Below, piece after piece: positions 9,881 through 23,039 of a stretch of DNA of 64,000 nt. How positions within the stretch are numbered: the first letter of the stretch is position 1; the number at the start of each line of letters is the position of its first letter. Origin of the DNA: Delphinapterus leucas (Eukaryota; Chordata; Mammalia; Artiodactyla; Monodontidae); NCBI RefSeq assembly GCF_002288925.2, contig NW_022098076.1:91171933-91235932 (forward strand), written 5' to 3'. A model generated the notes under the pieces. The model was given only the letters and a program-made list of their open reading frames with translations, was not told the origin of the DNA and searched no databases. The position numbers and the translations under genes are program-made.

Positions 9881-11950
9881 CATAATAAATCCTCTCATTA
9901 TGAGACAGTTACAGTCACACCGTCTTGGGCAGGGTTACCTTGTTTTTTGAATACTAAAGAAAAAAAAAACGCTCGACTGCTTGATTTACGTTGATACAGC
10001 CGGGTCCCTTCGCTGCTTGACACTGGCATGTCTGTGTAAGTTGTTACTCATTTTACCTAAGCAGATTTGCCATCCACTTTGCTATTTTGGCGTAAAAATG
10101 TTGTTCTAGGGACTTCCATCCCCTGATTACCCTCCAAGGGACAGAGGTTCCTTTGATTATTTCGGTGATAATTCCACATTTAAAGTTCGGCAAGGAGCTT
10201 GAGGTCCACTGAGTTATAGGTGCACTTGAAATAATTTGATGGCGTATTATTTGCACCCGTAAACTGCCGTGGAAAGTATTGACTACAGGGGTTATAGTCC
10301 TAATGTCCTTTATTAGTTAAGGAGTGAAGAGAATTCTCCCCAATATGAATTTTATTTACTAGTGTGCTTTTTCTCGAATGCAGTGCAGTCATATTTTCTC
10401 ATCTAATGCTTAACTGCTTAGAAAACGACTGTTCGCGTCATAAAAGGATCCTTGTGTTTCGCCGTGGTTAACGAGATTCATTCGGGGCACCTGAGCTACC
10501 TACAAAGCGTTCAGAGCGAGGGGACAGTGGATAATAAAAGCCTTTAGAGTTTTTCCACTGCTCCTCGGAGAGATTTCTGGGCAGCGAGAGACAGGTACAC
10601 CGCTTATCCATCCTTCGGATTCCGACCTGCCTAGCTCGGAACTCCCTTCAACTGTAGAGCTCTCGGTGATTCAGCTCGGCCCAGGCTGCGCGGGAAAACC
10701 AGCCGGCACAGACCTTTGCAACTTTGCCTTAGGTGTCCCCTTTCCCCTCCCTCCGAGGAGGAAGAGCGAAGGATGCACCCGAAGGGAGATCTTGCGTCCT
10801 CCAACTCCAGTTAACTTCTGCGAACTTTTTTTTTCCCGGGGAAACTCCAGTGGGGATGAAGTTGGCCCAGCCCCTGGACACTTTCCTCGGCCGGTGCCAA
10901 GCTGGTGTCAAGACTGTATTAGGCCACTTAAAACATCAGACGTCAGTAAATGTGATGGTAATTAAGTTGTCGCCACGCTTCGGGGCTGTCCCAGTCAGCT
11001 TTTGCACGCAGGTGTATGGAGGCTGAGTGTAAAATGCTCAATGCACAAGGAAATGAATATTCATGCAGCAAACTTGTGTTGGCCTGTGGAGTCCAGCCCG
11101 GAGAAGGAAGCACCGCGAACCGCGCGCTTCCACGATGCCGCCAGGGTCGAGGTCCCGGGTGGTCGTGGAGAGAAGGCAGCGTGGGAGCCCCAGGTCTCCG
11201 TGGGTGCGGAGAAACCCGCGGGCTTAGTGGGCCGGGTGTTCCGGCCCGCCGCCCAGTCCCAGGCTACAGGCCGGTTTCTCGGGCAACCATGTTGTTTTTA
11301 TTTATAGGGACTTTGAGTGGCCTGATCATTAGGTCATTGCCGCAGCTCTTGCTCCTGGCAATAGTTGGGAAATAGCTTGGGATGGGTTTTATTTATGGAA
11401 GGGCAATTGGGATTCACACCCAGCTAACCCAGAACAGTCCCTCCCAAGCCCAAGATGCACTTACAAAGGGGTGCTTGTGTAAAATTCCCCATCAGACACA
11501 CCAATTTGCAAGTAGCAGAAAGCATTGAAGCCTCATCTTTTTAAACTATTTTATTCAGCCATTTTTTTTTTTTTTTTAAATCTGAAAGCCCAAAATAGAC
11601 TCCATGTGGTTCTAAGTGAAGGCAGCCCTTGGCTGGCTTTGAAATAGCTCCTGCAATTATGTAAAAGAGCCATTCACCAACAGAACGGAATTAAAAGGGA
11701 TCTCGCCCGCTTCCCTTTCATTGCCAACCTCTCATGTTTGGCTTTTCAAAGCACTTCCAACACGATGTCTTTCTCCAGGACAAAAGGCAGAACAAAAAAA
11801 GTCCCCAAACTTGTAAATTGAACGTCAAGGGAACTTTAAACAATTTAAAGCCCATAAATAATGATAAAGGGGACTGGCAAAAAAGGCAAACCCATTCAAT
11901 TAATAGAGTTTCCCAAGCAAAGATCAAGTGGTTTATAAAATAAAAGTCTT
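9881..11950. other. Unique AT-rich intergenic region, enhancer-like in places
   Basis: No transposon was recognised over 2 kb, unusual compared with the right half of the window. It has many ATTA/TAAT cores and a 13-bp palindrome TCTCATTATGAGA at 9893-9905. Blocks near 10230-10560 and 11020-11080 (GAAATGAATATTCATGCAG) look non-neutral in composition. No coding frame has a domain. Possible regulatory landscape of GBX2; inference only. Confidence 0.4.
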
Positions 11951-13460
11951 TGGTTTCATTATTCTGCTCCTTGGCCGTGCAGAAAGCAGGACCAGGGGGG
12001 TTTTCTAAAGCGCCCTGAAGAAGAAGCACTTTGCAGCACCGTGTGTGCTGCGACATTCTTCTGTAGAAAGTTTTGCTTTTTGTCCCCCACCCTCAAAATA
12101 GCAGAAACAAAACCGCAAACCAGAAACGTGAAGAGATTTTTTTTTTTTTTGCATTTCCTTGGAGGAGTTGGAAATTGTTCCCCGCAGGACTGCAGTCGGG
12201 GAAACGTGACCCTCACACCTGCGCTGCCCTCCCCACCCCAGCGCGGAGGAACGGGCGGAGCCACGGCCGCGTGGCCCGCGAGCCGAGCCCTGGTGGGATC
12301 TGGGGACCAGGGCGGGGAGGTCCTACACCTCCCGGGAGCCGCGAGACTGCGGGCGCGGACGCGCCGACGGCGCACCCAGACGCCTGCTGCGAGCGCGTGG
12401 AGCTCGAGGTTACCCCGCACCCCACGCGGGCCTCGGCTCCAGAGCCGAGGTCCAGGCGTCCGAGGGCGCAGGCAGGGGTCCTAGTTCCTTTTCAGAATAG
12501 CCCCGGAGCTTGGAGTGGGGAGTTCGTGACCACTGGGGGTATTGGATCGCCTGACACCTTCGTCCTGGAAGCCCCGCGCCCGCGCTCACCACGCATCTCC
12601 CCGGGAGCACCCAGCCCCGGCAAAGCGGATTCTCAGCGGGGACTGAGCCCGTCCACCCCGGAGCTCCCAAGCTGAGAGGAAGAAGCATCGGGCGGAGGCC
12701 AGGCCGGGAGCCGGCCCGAGGGCTGTAGTTGCGGGGCCGAGGCCTCGGGCGAGGGCCTGGCTGCCGGGGGAGTAGCGCCCGCATCCTTCCCGCGGGCCTG
12801 GCTCGGGCCGCGCGTCTGGGAGGCCGCGCGAGTTCACTAACCCCAGGCCCGGGAGCGCCGGGGAGGGAGGCGCAGGCTGCGCGGCACTTCTCACCTGCCG
12901 TTATCTCTACGCATCTGCCCCCTCGGATTCCCGCGGCCCCACCTTTCGGGGACTTCAAACGCGCCCCGCTACCCGGCGCCCGACTTTCATCTCCCCGCAC
13001 AGCGGGCATTGTTTGCGGGACTTCACAGAGATGCTAATCCCGGGGCCGCGTAAACGGCGGCCCGGGAGGCGGGCAGAGGGCACCGAGGGGTGAGGGGGTG
13101 CGCCAGCCTGAGCCGGGGGGCCTTGGGAACCGCCGTACTGGCAACCCTCCTGGAACGCCCGGGTCAGCTACTGTCCCCCTCCCGTCCCATCCCGCCCGCC
13201 TTATCCGGAAGGCGCCGGACACACTGTGTCGGTCCTGGGCCGGACACAGCCGGCGTCCAGTGGATGCGGAAGTAGGAAGCGACCGATGGCCGGGGCTCAG
13301 CAGTGCGCCCTCCCAGCTTCCAGCTCTCGGGAGGAGACCGCGTGGCCCGGGAGAGCCCGCCAAGGGACTCAGACTGGAGCCTCTGGGGACTCCTGGGCCC
13401 TCGCAAACCACGGCCGAGCAGCCACCCCTCGATGGCCCCGACCCCCTGCAGGGGTGTTGT
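11951..13460. other. GC-rich CpG island between GBX2 and ASB18
   Basis: From about 12220 to 13460 the sequence is strongly CG-dense and carries frames open on both strands, none with a recognisable domain or splice-supported structure. Such orphan CpG islands near homeobox genes may mark a noncoding RNA promoter or Polycomb target. Nothing in the sequence settles this. Confidence 0.45.
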
Positions 13461-16309
13461 CTGTTAAAGAGGACGAGGTTTACCTAGAGTTCATCCATTT
13501 AACCCTTTGGAAACCACACTGGAGGGAGCAAGAGGGTGTTTGGACCAACTGCCACCACAATCAAGGGCGCTGCTCCGACTTCAGCTTCTACAGGGACCGA
13601 ATAAAACGCAGAGATGCTCCCAGGCGGCACTGCGTTTCTCCTTTCTCCAGAGATGCCTGCAAAGCAGAGCCTGGATGTCCTCTGGTTCCTGCCCCCTCCG
13701 ATTAAGAAACTGTGACCCAGAAAGGATGTCACCGGACGGGGCAGGGCACTGGGTGTAAACAGAGGGGAGAGATGTTGGCTAAATGTGGAGGGAGAATTGG
13801 GATGGCCTCTGTTCCTCCTAACGAATCCCTCCCGTGGATTTCTGGGGGAAAGGTCATTGTAAAAAGTTCGCTTATCAATAAGCTCATCTGGGAACCTCAA
13901 GGGTAGGTATGTCTGTAACTGACCAACCCAGCTCCACGAGGTTTTCCCAGAGGACAGATCTGACTTTCGGGGGAGGATTGACTTAAATGACAGATGGTTC
14001 CCATGGGAGGACAGGAGCCGGTGTGGGCTGATGGAGGTGGTGAGAGAGCCATTCTATTATAATCAACCATTAAATGGAACTAACTGTAGATGTGGAAGCC
14101 ACTTGAAAAGGTAACCAGGAACACTTCACTTCTAATAGGGCCCCCAACTTACAGAAGCATGGAAGAGAAGAGTGCTTACCCCCAAACCACTGGGGTGGAC
14201 CCATTCCACATTGGAGGAAAATTCCAGTGTAGATCTTTGACCCCTGTTTGAGGGGCTTGAAAGCCACCAAGAACCAGAGCCCATGAAAAGGAGAGTCAGT
14301 AGAGGCTGGCCACAGGACTCAACTCCCCCTTCCTCGACACTCAGACTCTTTGAGCCCTCACCTCCCCAGGCTCCTTTGCTCACTGACCTGAGGGTGGGTG
14401 TAAGTCATGGGTAAGTCATGGGCCGCAAGGGGTTGAGCCAGCTTTCTGGGCATCTGTTTTTGCCAAGCTGGGACAATATACACTGTTCCCTGGTTCGATC
14501 GTACACACCCACTGTCCTCATTGCTCCTTGTCACTGCCTGAGAAGGTTGGAATCGTACCAGGAGGAGGGAATCCTTGTTTTTAGGTCTCTAAACAAACCT
14601 CTAAAACCTTCCGCCTCATGTCCCCCAATATACAACCCCTCCTTGGTGGTGATTGCAGAAATAATTGGAAATGCTGATCTCCTAGGCCTCCGAAGCAAAA
14701 GAATTTCTTTGAATTTCCTCCATTTATCATCTGAAAATATACAGAAGGCTCAATTTGCATAAGTTTGCTACCAACAATTGTATGTCCCTTGTGGGTGCAG
14801 CCTGAGGTCCCCAAACTTTAGAGAAAGAAGGAACCAAGAACCAGGATAGAGAGCAGACCTTAATACCGCCCCTCCCCATGTGTTTTCATTTGGGGACCAA
14901 CCTGCTTGAGCATACGCACCCAGACAGGAAAATGAGGGAATGAGGAGTGCAGTTCTTTGAGACACAGTGGGAAAAACCCAGAAAACTTTAGAATGCTGTC
15001 CCCACACCTCCCTAGGGGACATTTCTGGGTTTTGTAGGAAATGAAAATATTTTGCACGGGCCATGTTGCCCCTTGTGTGTGTGGGTTTGTTGAAAGAGTG
15101 TTTTGTTTCTGAACGATGAGCAGAGCATTAAAGAAAGGCTGCTCACATCTCGCTATGTAGTATTTATTCTGCATGATGACACCCCTGGGAGGGGAGGTTA
15201 TTCTGGTAGCTCCTTCACACCCGTGTGCTGAGGTGAGCCGTACTGAGATGACTTCTGCCTGCAGGGGACATTGCCACTGATACCAGCAGAGGGGCTCCGA
15301 GGCTGCTTCTGAAGGCTCCCTTGGGTGTCCCTTGCCTGCTCTGACCAGGCCACAGCAGAGCAGCCCTTGAGGACAGTCACAGACCCCATAGCAGGGCAGA
15401 GGCGAAGGCTCAGTGAGTGGGCTCCTTCAGGCCGTCTGCCCCTCAGCTCTCCTCCTGAGCATATGAGGCTACTTCATCTCTTGGTTGGTATAATTTTCCC
15501 TCTTTCCTCAAGTTTCTCTCAGACCCACTTCAACTGCAAAGAAAACCCCAGAAGACTTAAGAGACGAGAGACTTCTTAAAGTTCAACTTCATTCTTACCC
15601 CAAAACCCTTAAAATTCAGTTTGTTCAATATATTGTAAGTTATTTGGAAACTTATACTTTAAAATATAAAGAAATGGATAATTTATTGTGGCAGCAAATT
15701 TCACATTGACATTTTAATTTTAATAATCTAACAAGGTTTTTAATATCTGTAAACAGAAGTAAAAAAGTGTTATATATTAATAAATTAATGAGAGAATGGC
15801 AGGAAACAGTTTTATTTCAGACTTTGAAATTTCAAAAATATTAGTGTGGAAAGCACCTTGGGTGTGTGGAGCGCTCGGCGATCTAGAGTGCCGCCTATGT
15901 GTCATGTGGATAATGGCATCGGCTTTAGGTCCTGTTTCGGCTCTGCGGTTCCAAGGGGACGGAAGCAGGCTCCCCTTCTGCGGAATTAGAAGGGCCGGGG
16001 AGTCTACCTTTTTCATGTCTACAACTGCACAAGAAAATGTCCCAATTTCTCTTCATTTTAAACGTCTAGGCTACAAGAGAAGGCTTTGTCACAAATGAGG
16101 GGGTAAAAACCAGACTTGCATGATTGCACAAGGCCTTAAGATATACGATCAGATTTTGGACGTGATCATAGAAAACCCACATTGTCTCTCTTTAAAAGCC
16201 ATGTAAAGTTCTCCTAGTTCTTTGATTCCTCCTGAGCAGGGCCTAGAAGGGGAAAGGATAAGAAACCCTCTGACACCTGGGCCTCAGGGGCCTGGGTGCA
16301 CCGCTGAGT
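13461..16309. other. Intergenic, no gene recognised
   Basis: Unique sequence, becoming AT-rich around 15590-15850. No coding potential beyond short frames was seen, and no transposon could be named with confidence. Confidence 0.45.
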
Positions 16310-16400
16310 TCACCCCAGCCTCAGTTTTTCCATCCGCGTAATGGGCGGGAATGCCGGCTCTGTCTCACCAGCGGCCTGACTGCATCCCTAAAACGCAGAT
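16310..16400 (+). repeat. MIR-like SINE remnant
   Basis: The stretch CTCAGTTTTTCCATCCGCGTAATGGGCGGGAATG resembles the CTCAGTTTCCTCATCTGTAAAATGGGGATAAT tail region of the mammal-wide MIR SINE, with many substitutions. Short and diverged. Confidence 0.4.
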
Positions 16401-17829
16401 AATTAACAGATTGCTTATGTCACGGGTGGTCTGAACTAGATCGCGTAGCGCGAGGTGGCAGGGCGCCTGGCCCGGAGCGAATGTTCGGGAGGGTCTCTAA
16501 ATTGCAAGCAAGCCTGCCAGCCCTGGAGCGCTGCAGGTGCTGGGTGGACGCGGGGCAGCCAGGGCGGCAAGCCTGTGCGCTCAGAGCGAGAGTATCAATT
16601 TGAGGCAGCCTCTGATCTCAAGACTCTTTAGCACTGAAAACAAAGCACAGGCCACCAGTGGATCAGGATGCGGTACAGTATTTAACGACACACGAGGCCT
16701 TCCCCGGGAGGAGAGAGGTCCCGAAGCGCCACCCCTGCGTCGGCACAGCTTCATCCTCTTTGCACAAACGGAGGCCGAGGCGCCGACAGTCGCCGGCCCC
16801 GGAGCGTCCTTCTGCAGTCGGCCCTCATCACCAAGTTTAGCATTAGAAGGGCGCTAGGCACTGCCTGCCCAGGGAGATGACTTCTCTGTCATTTCAGATT
16901 ATTTTACTTTAAATAAAATATCTGTAAACTGTGTTCATGTGCTAAAGGAACAAAGCTCAAGTACATTCCTTTTTGGGGAGGGGTGGGCAACCTGAACACT
17001 TTGGCGTCTTGCTTCCCCCCAAACTCCATCTCCCCAGGGCCCCCATCCCGATCCCACCGCTGGAGTTTCGAACCCCGTGGGGACGCTGCGGGTGGACGAA
17101 GCTGGGAGGTGGGACGAGAGCTGCCAGCCAGGGACCAAGGGCTGACCCGCCCTTTCCGCTCGGCAGCACTCCGCTCTCGCTGCAGGACCCTGGCTCGACG
17201 GCGCCCCCTGCGGGCCTCTGTCGGGATCGGCCCCTTGGAGCCGGGGAGCCGGGCTGGAGGGTCGCCGCGTTAAGGTCCCCGCCGGGACTATTCCCTCGCA
17301 CTCCCAGACTTCCGTTCTCTGAGCAGCCGGGCCTGATATCGTTTCGGGTGTGGGGGGCGATTTTTACCGCACCCCCGGCTTGCTTTTTTTATGGAAAGGG
17401 GCAAACATCTCCAGTTTTAAGGTGGCCCAATTATCTCGTTGGCACGACTTAAAATGTCTCTCTTTAATTCATTTCAGTGTAGTAAATATGCTTCGGCAAG
17501 TAGCTAATTTCTTAGGGATGTCTTCGCCTCGTCGTTTGCATATAAAGCGCGTCGGAAGTCGGCCCCATCTTCCCGTGCACGGGTCACAGGCAGCTGGGCC
17601 GCCTCCTGGGGGGCGGGGATGCCTGAGTTTGGCCCGGGAAGTCGCAGGCAGTGGTCAGCGATAGGGCCTGGAGCCGGCGGGGCGGGGGCGGGGGCGGGGC
17701 ACCGGGCCGGGGAAGGGGACAGGCCCCCTCCCCTGGATCGCCACTGCACCGCCCCGAGCCCCCTCCACTCTTATCTCCGGGAGGGGGCGCCCCTTGGTTG
17801 CCACGTGGGCGCGAGGGTCGGGGGCCCAT
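16401..17829. other. GC-rich intergenic sequence, nothing recognised
   Basis: Mixed CpG-rich (17020-17340, 17580-17830) and neutral sequence. No gene is supported. A short G-rich run of GGGGCGG units lies near 17680-17700. Confidence 0.45.
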
Positions 17830-18345
17830 TTATCCCCAAGTGCGTTTATTAAATCGCGTCTGGAGATAGATGAACGTGGATACAGGGGCGGATATCGCAG
17901 CGCTCAGTTGAGCAATCTTCTGGCTTTAAATTCCGAGTAAAAGTCTCAAATATTCCCGGGTCAGGGGGGCACTGTCTCATTAAAACCACTCTCGTCCTGA
18001 AACTGCAATGCAGACATTAAAGTGCAGTATTTTTCAATTAGAGCTGACGAATTCAATCAAAATTCCATAGATTAGGATGAAATGAGGCATGGGTCATTTA
18101 CAGGGGAATTTAATTGCCGAGCCATTAGACAAATAGTATATTTGCCATTCCCGCGTTATCCATCATTTTCGACATCAATACCGGGGCCGCATCACCCCGT
18201 CCCGCAGCCGCCCGGCGTCGGCTGTAAACACTCCCTTCCCTGTATCTTCTGATTATATCTGATTTCATTTAGGGCCATGGGGGATTATAAATGTTCACGC
18301 AATCAAGTTCATTAGGACTTCAAATCGCATTTCTGATTGGGATCG
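17830..18345. promoter_or_regulatory. Strong candidate conserved noncoding element
   Basis: About 500 bp of AT-rich unique sequence set between two CpG-rich blocks. It is dense in homeodomain-type cores: TTTATTAAATCG, CTCATTAAAACC, GACATTAAAG, TTTTCAATTAGAGC, GAATTTAATTGCC, GCCATTAGAC and TTCATTAGGAC. It also has CCATAGATTAGG and GATTATAAATG. There is no transposon similarity and no open frame of note. The composition and sharp borders are those of ultraconserved enhancers near developmental genes. Function and conservation are inferred. Confidence 0.5.
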
Positions 18346-18780
18346 CTCTGCCGCTGTCCTCGGTGCGCCTTTCAAACCCCAGGACGAGGCTTTCAAAAAC
18401 ATCTTTTTGAATTTAAAGCTTCACATCCTTTTGTCTTCCGACGCCCCCTCCCGCCTCCCCCCGGGCGGTCTTGCGCTCCTTTGGCCTCCTTTGCGGGGGA
18501 GCAGCCCAGATCCCCGTCGTCCTGGGAGCGGGGCTGGACCCTCACGCCCCCAGGCTCGCCCGGAGGGGGGGCATGGCGGGCTGGCCTAGCAGGTCTTCCC
18601 CCCCATTAGATCCCCCTCCCGGCCCACCCGGAGAACCTCCCCCGCGCGGCCGCGGGGCACTCAGGATCCGGAGACCTGGGCCGGGCGCTGGAGGACCCGC
18701 CCCGCGTGTTAGCAGATCGCGGGTGGGTGCGGACCCCCAATCCCTTACCCCCGGCCCCGCGCCGTAGTTTGTAAGTGGAG
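18346..18780. other. CpG-rich block
   Basis: High-GC, CG-dense sequence immediately following the candidate enhancer. No gene structure was recognised. Confidence 0.45.
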
Positions 18781-21183
18781 CTCCGGGCGTATTTGAGTCA
18801 CGCGGCCGTAGGCCTGTGGGCAGCTACTGGGCCCGACCCTGGGACCCTGAGGACTGACACCCAGAGCCCCTTTCAGGCTGGGCTCTTTCACTCCAGAGAC
18901 CCGGGTTGGGGCTGTAGCCTGCGGAGCAATTCTCCCTTATTAGTAAACCCAGGAAACAAAGGAGCAGACTCTTCCTGGGAGAGCTCTCGACAAGAAAGGC
19001 TCAAGATATCCCTTCCAGCCCAGTTGAAAAATAATAGCGTAATATTAACTGCTTCTCATAAAAATATACTTTCACAGAGATACAGTTACAAGAAGAAAAC
19101 CCTCATTTTACCCCCGTACTTTGTGCTCCTCGCTGTTAGCTGCCTCAGTAATTTAATTGGAATGAAACGTGAGAAATGTGTCATTTTTGAAGAATTTATG
19201 CATCACTTCCTAGAAATCTCATTGTTAGCTAGGAGCCCACTGCGTTGTGTTTAGAACCCATAATCATATTTTTATGTGTCTGTACTGGGAGTTAATATGA
19301 CCTCCTGTTTTTAGCAGATAAAAAAAGGTTCTTTTTCCATAACATCTGCATCAAACTCCGGCTTGCACAAAGTACTAGAAAATCCTGTTTCCCCAATGTT
19401 TTCCCAACTTACCAACTTTTTTCAGAGCAGGGAAAAGGTACGTGAATGGGAAAAGTGCCTACCAAATGAATAATTACACACCGAATTAAAACCCTGCATT
19501 AAACATAGTCGACAGCAAACACTGCATTCTCAATCATGTTTATTGCTTACAAATTGCATTACAAAGAAATCTACTCTTTTTATTGGAGTGATTAAGCAGA
19601 GTTTTAGGACTGCAGAAATACCATTCCGGAAGATTAGATGAAGGCTGAAAACCCAGCTAGCTACATTGCAATGGTGAATGTATAATTTTGTTAAAGAACA
19701 CGTTGAACACATAAATGAGGATTGGGCTGTCATTATGGCATCGTAAAAGAGTCAACTTAAAATTATATTTATTTATAAACACATTGCCTATAAAACGTGC
19801 ATACTTAATACAAAGGAAGTAGGCAAACCCATAATCAATATTTTAATTACGGATTTTTAAAATTATAGCAACATAATTCTATATGATATGTCACGATTCT
19901 ATAGTTTTCCTATACTCTCCGCCCCTTTAGCATGTGAGCTAAAATCTTGTCTTCTGATTCCGGGGAGAGCCGGTTGGTGGGCCGGTAAGACCGTTTGCTT
20001 ATGGCGCCACCTGCAGGACTCCATGAAAATAAGTTTCAACGCTGGAATCCTCCCGCTGGGCTGTAGGAATTGACCTCACTCAGGCTTATTTTTTAGCAAT
20101 TTAATGAGATTAATTTTTGTTTTAAATCAGAACGATACTGACAATTTCAAGACAAACCCTAGAGTTTGAAAAGCCGACTGAAAGCCAAAAATAAGACGCG
20201 ACCTTGATCCTAGTTGAAACTTTGGGACTCCTGAATATCCCAAGTGCACATAGAAAATTTGACTAAGGAATAATTTATTCTTGAAATAATGGAATAAAAG
20301 ATGCAATATTCCTGGTTTATCACTTGGTCCTTGGGCAGCCCTTAAAAGATGAAAAGCACTTGGCAAGCTAATAACGTCCGCAATTGCAGTGATTAAGCTC
20401 TCTCTCAGATGTCCACGTCAGGACCCGTCACTGGAGCAGACCCACTCATTCTCCAAGCCTGTATTTTATACCGTTTTTGTAGAGGGTTAAGTGTTCTTTG
20501 CAAAAGTTCAACAGCCTGCCCCATCAGCATGAAAATGTAAGGGTTATTTCGGAGACTGAAACTGTGGTGATTATATACAGTTACTGGGATTAGCAAATGC
20601 TTCCTAAAGAGTCAGTGGTTTTGATTTTCTTCAAAACATGCGGAATGGATGATTGTCATGGAACTTAAAATTAGATGGATTTTAAGTACAGTAATAAGAG
20701 AAGCCCAATGCCGCCTTCAGAATTTTAAACATGACACATCACACCATGCCATGTCCGTGCCCTGCCTGCCTGTGGGCTGTGGGTTGTGTCTGGCCATCTA
20801 GCTGTGCTGTGGACATCTCATCCTGTCCAGGGTATGGTCGGGATGGAAAGGGGTGAAACTTCTCAGGACCATTGTAGGCAGAGAACCTCATGTGTGTATT
20901 TTTGAATTCTCTGCGGTCAGATGACAGTTGTATAGTCAAAGATACTCAAAGTTTGAGGGAAAATATTCCTCTGCTATCTTTTTCCTTTTTAGTAGAAACA
21001 TCATCTACTCTTTTATTACCTTCTGAATTTTGAACCATGTGAATGCATCATTAAACAACACTAAATTTAAAATTTAAAAAGTTTAGGTCTTATGGAATTG
21101 AGTTTATGTAATATACTCAGAGAGAAAAATAATGATGTTTAATATGAACTGTTTAAGGATGGAAAACACTTTTACCCTTTAAT
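18781..21183. other. AT-rich intergenic region, nothing recognised
   Basis: Unique-looking AT-rich DNA, for example 19730-19870 and 20990-21150. I see no gene and no transposon I can name. Some blocks (19440-19900) may be regulatory. Confidence 0.4.
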
Positions 21184-21430
21184 AAAAGAAATACTAGGGG
21201 GCTTCCCTGGTGGCACAGTGGTTGAGAGTCCGCCTGCCGATGCAGGGGACGCGGGTTCGTGCCCCGGTCCGGGAAGATCCCACATGCCGCGGAGCAGCTG
21301 GGCCCGTGAGCCATGGCCGCTGAGCCTGCGCGTCCGGAGCCTGTGCTCCACAACGGGAGAGGCCACAGCAGTGAGAGGCCTGCGTACCGCAAAAAAAAAA
21401 AAAAGAAAAGAAAAAAAAGAAATACCAGGG
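21184..21430 (+). mobile_element. CHR-type tRNA-derived SINE with target-site duplication
   Basis: Starts with the diagnostic GGCTTCCCTGGTGGCACAG and continues through the tRNA-like B-box region GGGTTCGTGCCCCGG to an A-rich tail. The flanks are AAAAGAAATACTAGGG (21184-21199) and AAAAGAAATACCAGGG (21415-21430), a target-site duplication with one mismatch. This SINE family is typical of cetaceans and their closest relatives. Confidence 0.93.
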
Positions 21431-23039
21431 TATGTTTTGTTCACTGGAAAAGAAGACAGACAAGATAACTCTAGCTGCAAAGCATAATGTGGTTTCGGAT
21501 GTTTTACTCAGCTAAGTTACTTCTCTCCCTCCTTCCCACCTTTTCTCCCTCCCTCCTTCTCTTAGTCTCGTCCTTCCCCTACCCCCTTATCTGTGTGGAA
21601 TTATGCAAGTTCCCTTAATTTTAGAACCTCCTGCCACATGACCCATAGGGCAAAGCTAGACAGTCATCAGTACTACAAATTTTTTCTGTTATTTTATTTT
21701 TTGCTTAACAAAGCAAGTTGCTAGCAGTAATTAAATTCTGAAAAACTAGGAATGAATTCCATCCCATTTGACGGTTAAGATAACCCCCAAACCACCACAC
21801 TTGCCATTTTTGTCCCATGCACTCATGACCATACATCAGGAATCGTTTTCAGCACATCTGGAGCCACTAGAACGCGGCTGACTCAGAACTAATTTCTAGT
21901 GCCAGTTTATTTCCTATTTTTCTGTGCAGCAGTCACGTGCCTGAGTTGGGGGCAGGGTAAAGGACTTCCTGACATCTTTAGAGGCCCTGTTCATTGCTCT
22001 GTTTCTGTCGCACATGGGTCCATGTTGACCAAGAGCGCTACTATACTGGAGGTACTGGACCCACCGCATATGGTACTGGCTGGTGGGGGAGGGCGGAGTG
22101 GGTGCTCATCGGGGATGTCACGTGACTGCCTGATGAATGTGTTGGTGAGGGAAGCTGCAAAGAGCCCACACTGCCACCTGCCTTGGGAACAGGGGCCCTC
22201 ATTCGATGCAGAGGTGAAGCCAGAGAGAAAGTGGAGAAAGTGGCCCTTTCTCTCCACACCTCCCCCGATGTGCCCAGGTCTCTCCAACAGCCTTGCTGAC
22301 AAGTTGGCCTTCTTGGCTTGGCTGTGAGCTCCACTAGGAGCCTGTCTTGTTGGTGGTGGGTCCTGAGCCCTAAGCCCTGGGCTCCACCCCCAGCAGGCTC
22401 AGGCAGGGTTGGTTAAAGGAATGAACAAATGACTGAATGGATGAGTGAATGGTTTATCCCCAAGGAACTTCATGGATTAGCTCTACCTGGGAGCATCTGA
22501 TTTTTAAAAGAAAGTTCTTGGGAGGTGGGGGTGAAATAATGAATAAGAATTCCACAGTGGTGGAATTTCGGCAGCTATGGGGAGATGTCTGGGGCTCACT
22601 CTGAGAATCATGTTGTTGTTTTTAAGCTGTAATTTGGGGAAAAACATGTTTTTGAAAATGTAATAATTGGTCATTATTCATCAGATTTTTAGAAATTTAA
22701 AGTCAATGTGTTTTAAAAGAGTTCTACTTTGTTCCGGGACTCCCAAACATATTTAAAATTTAGTGCATTCAGAAATACAACCTGTCTTCTAAGGAGGAGG
22801 GGGGTGGAGCGGGGAGGCTGAAGAACAGGCTGTGTCAGGCAGCAGGGGCTCACTCAGATTCGCATTTGCAAAATCCCGTGAGGACAGGGCTCCTTAGTAG
22901 CTGCTGGGGCTGTATTTCTTACTGTTTCCGCTTTTCTCATTTTTCTCATAAATAACGTTGCTTTGCTTTTCCATTTTTGCAGTCTTTATCCCAATATTAG
23001 GCTATTTTCTTCTCCTAATAATCAAACAATCATAATAAG
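21431..23039. other. Intergenic, nothing recognised
   Basis: Unique sequence with a pyrimidine-rich stretch at 21520-21590. No gene was recognised. Short frames at 21899-22327 have no domain. Confidence 0.4.

Noticed and set aside
21200..21414. tRNA gene call from the tRNA-like head of SINEs
   Set aside because: These are SINE copies with A-tails and target-site duplications, not functional tRNA genes.
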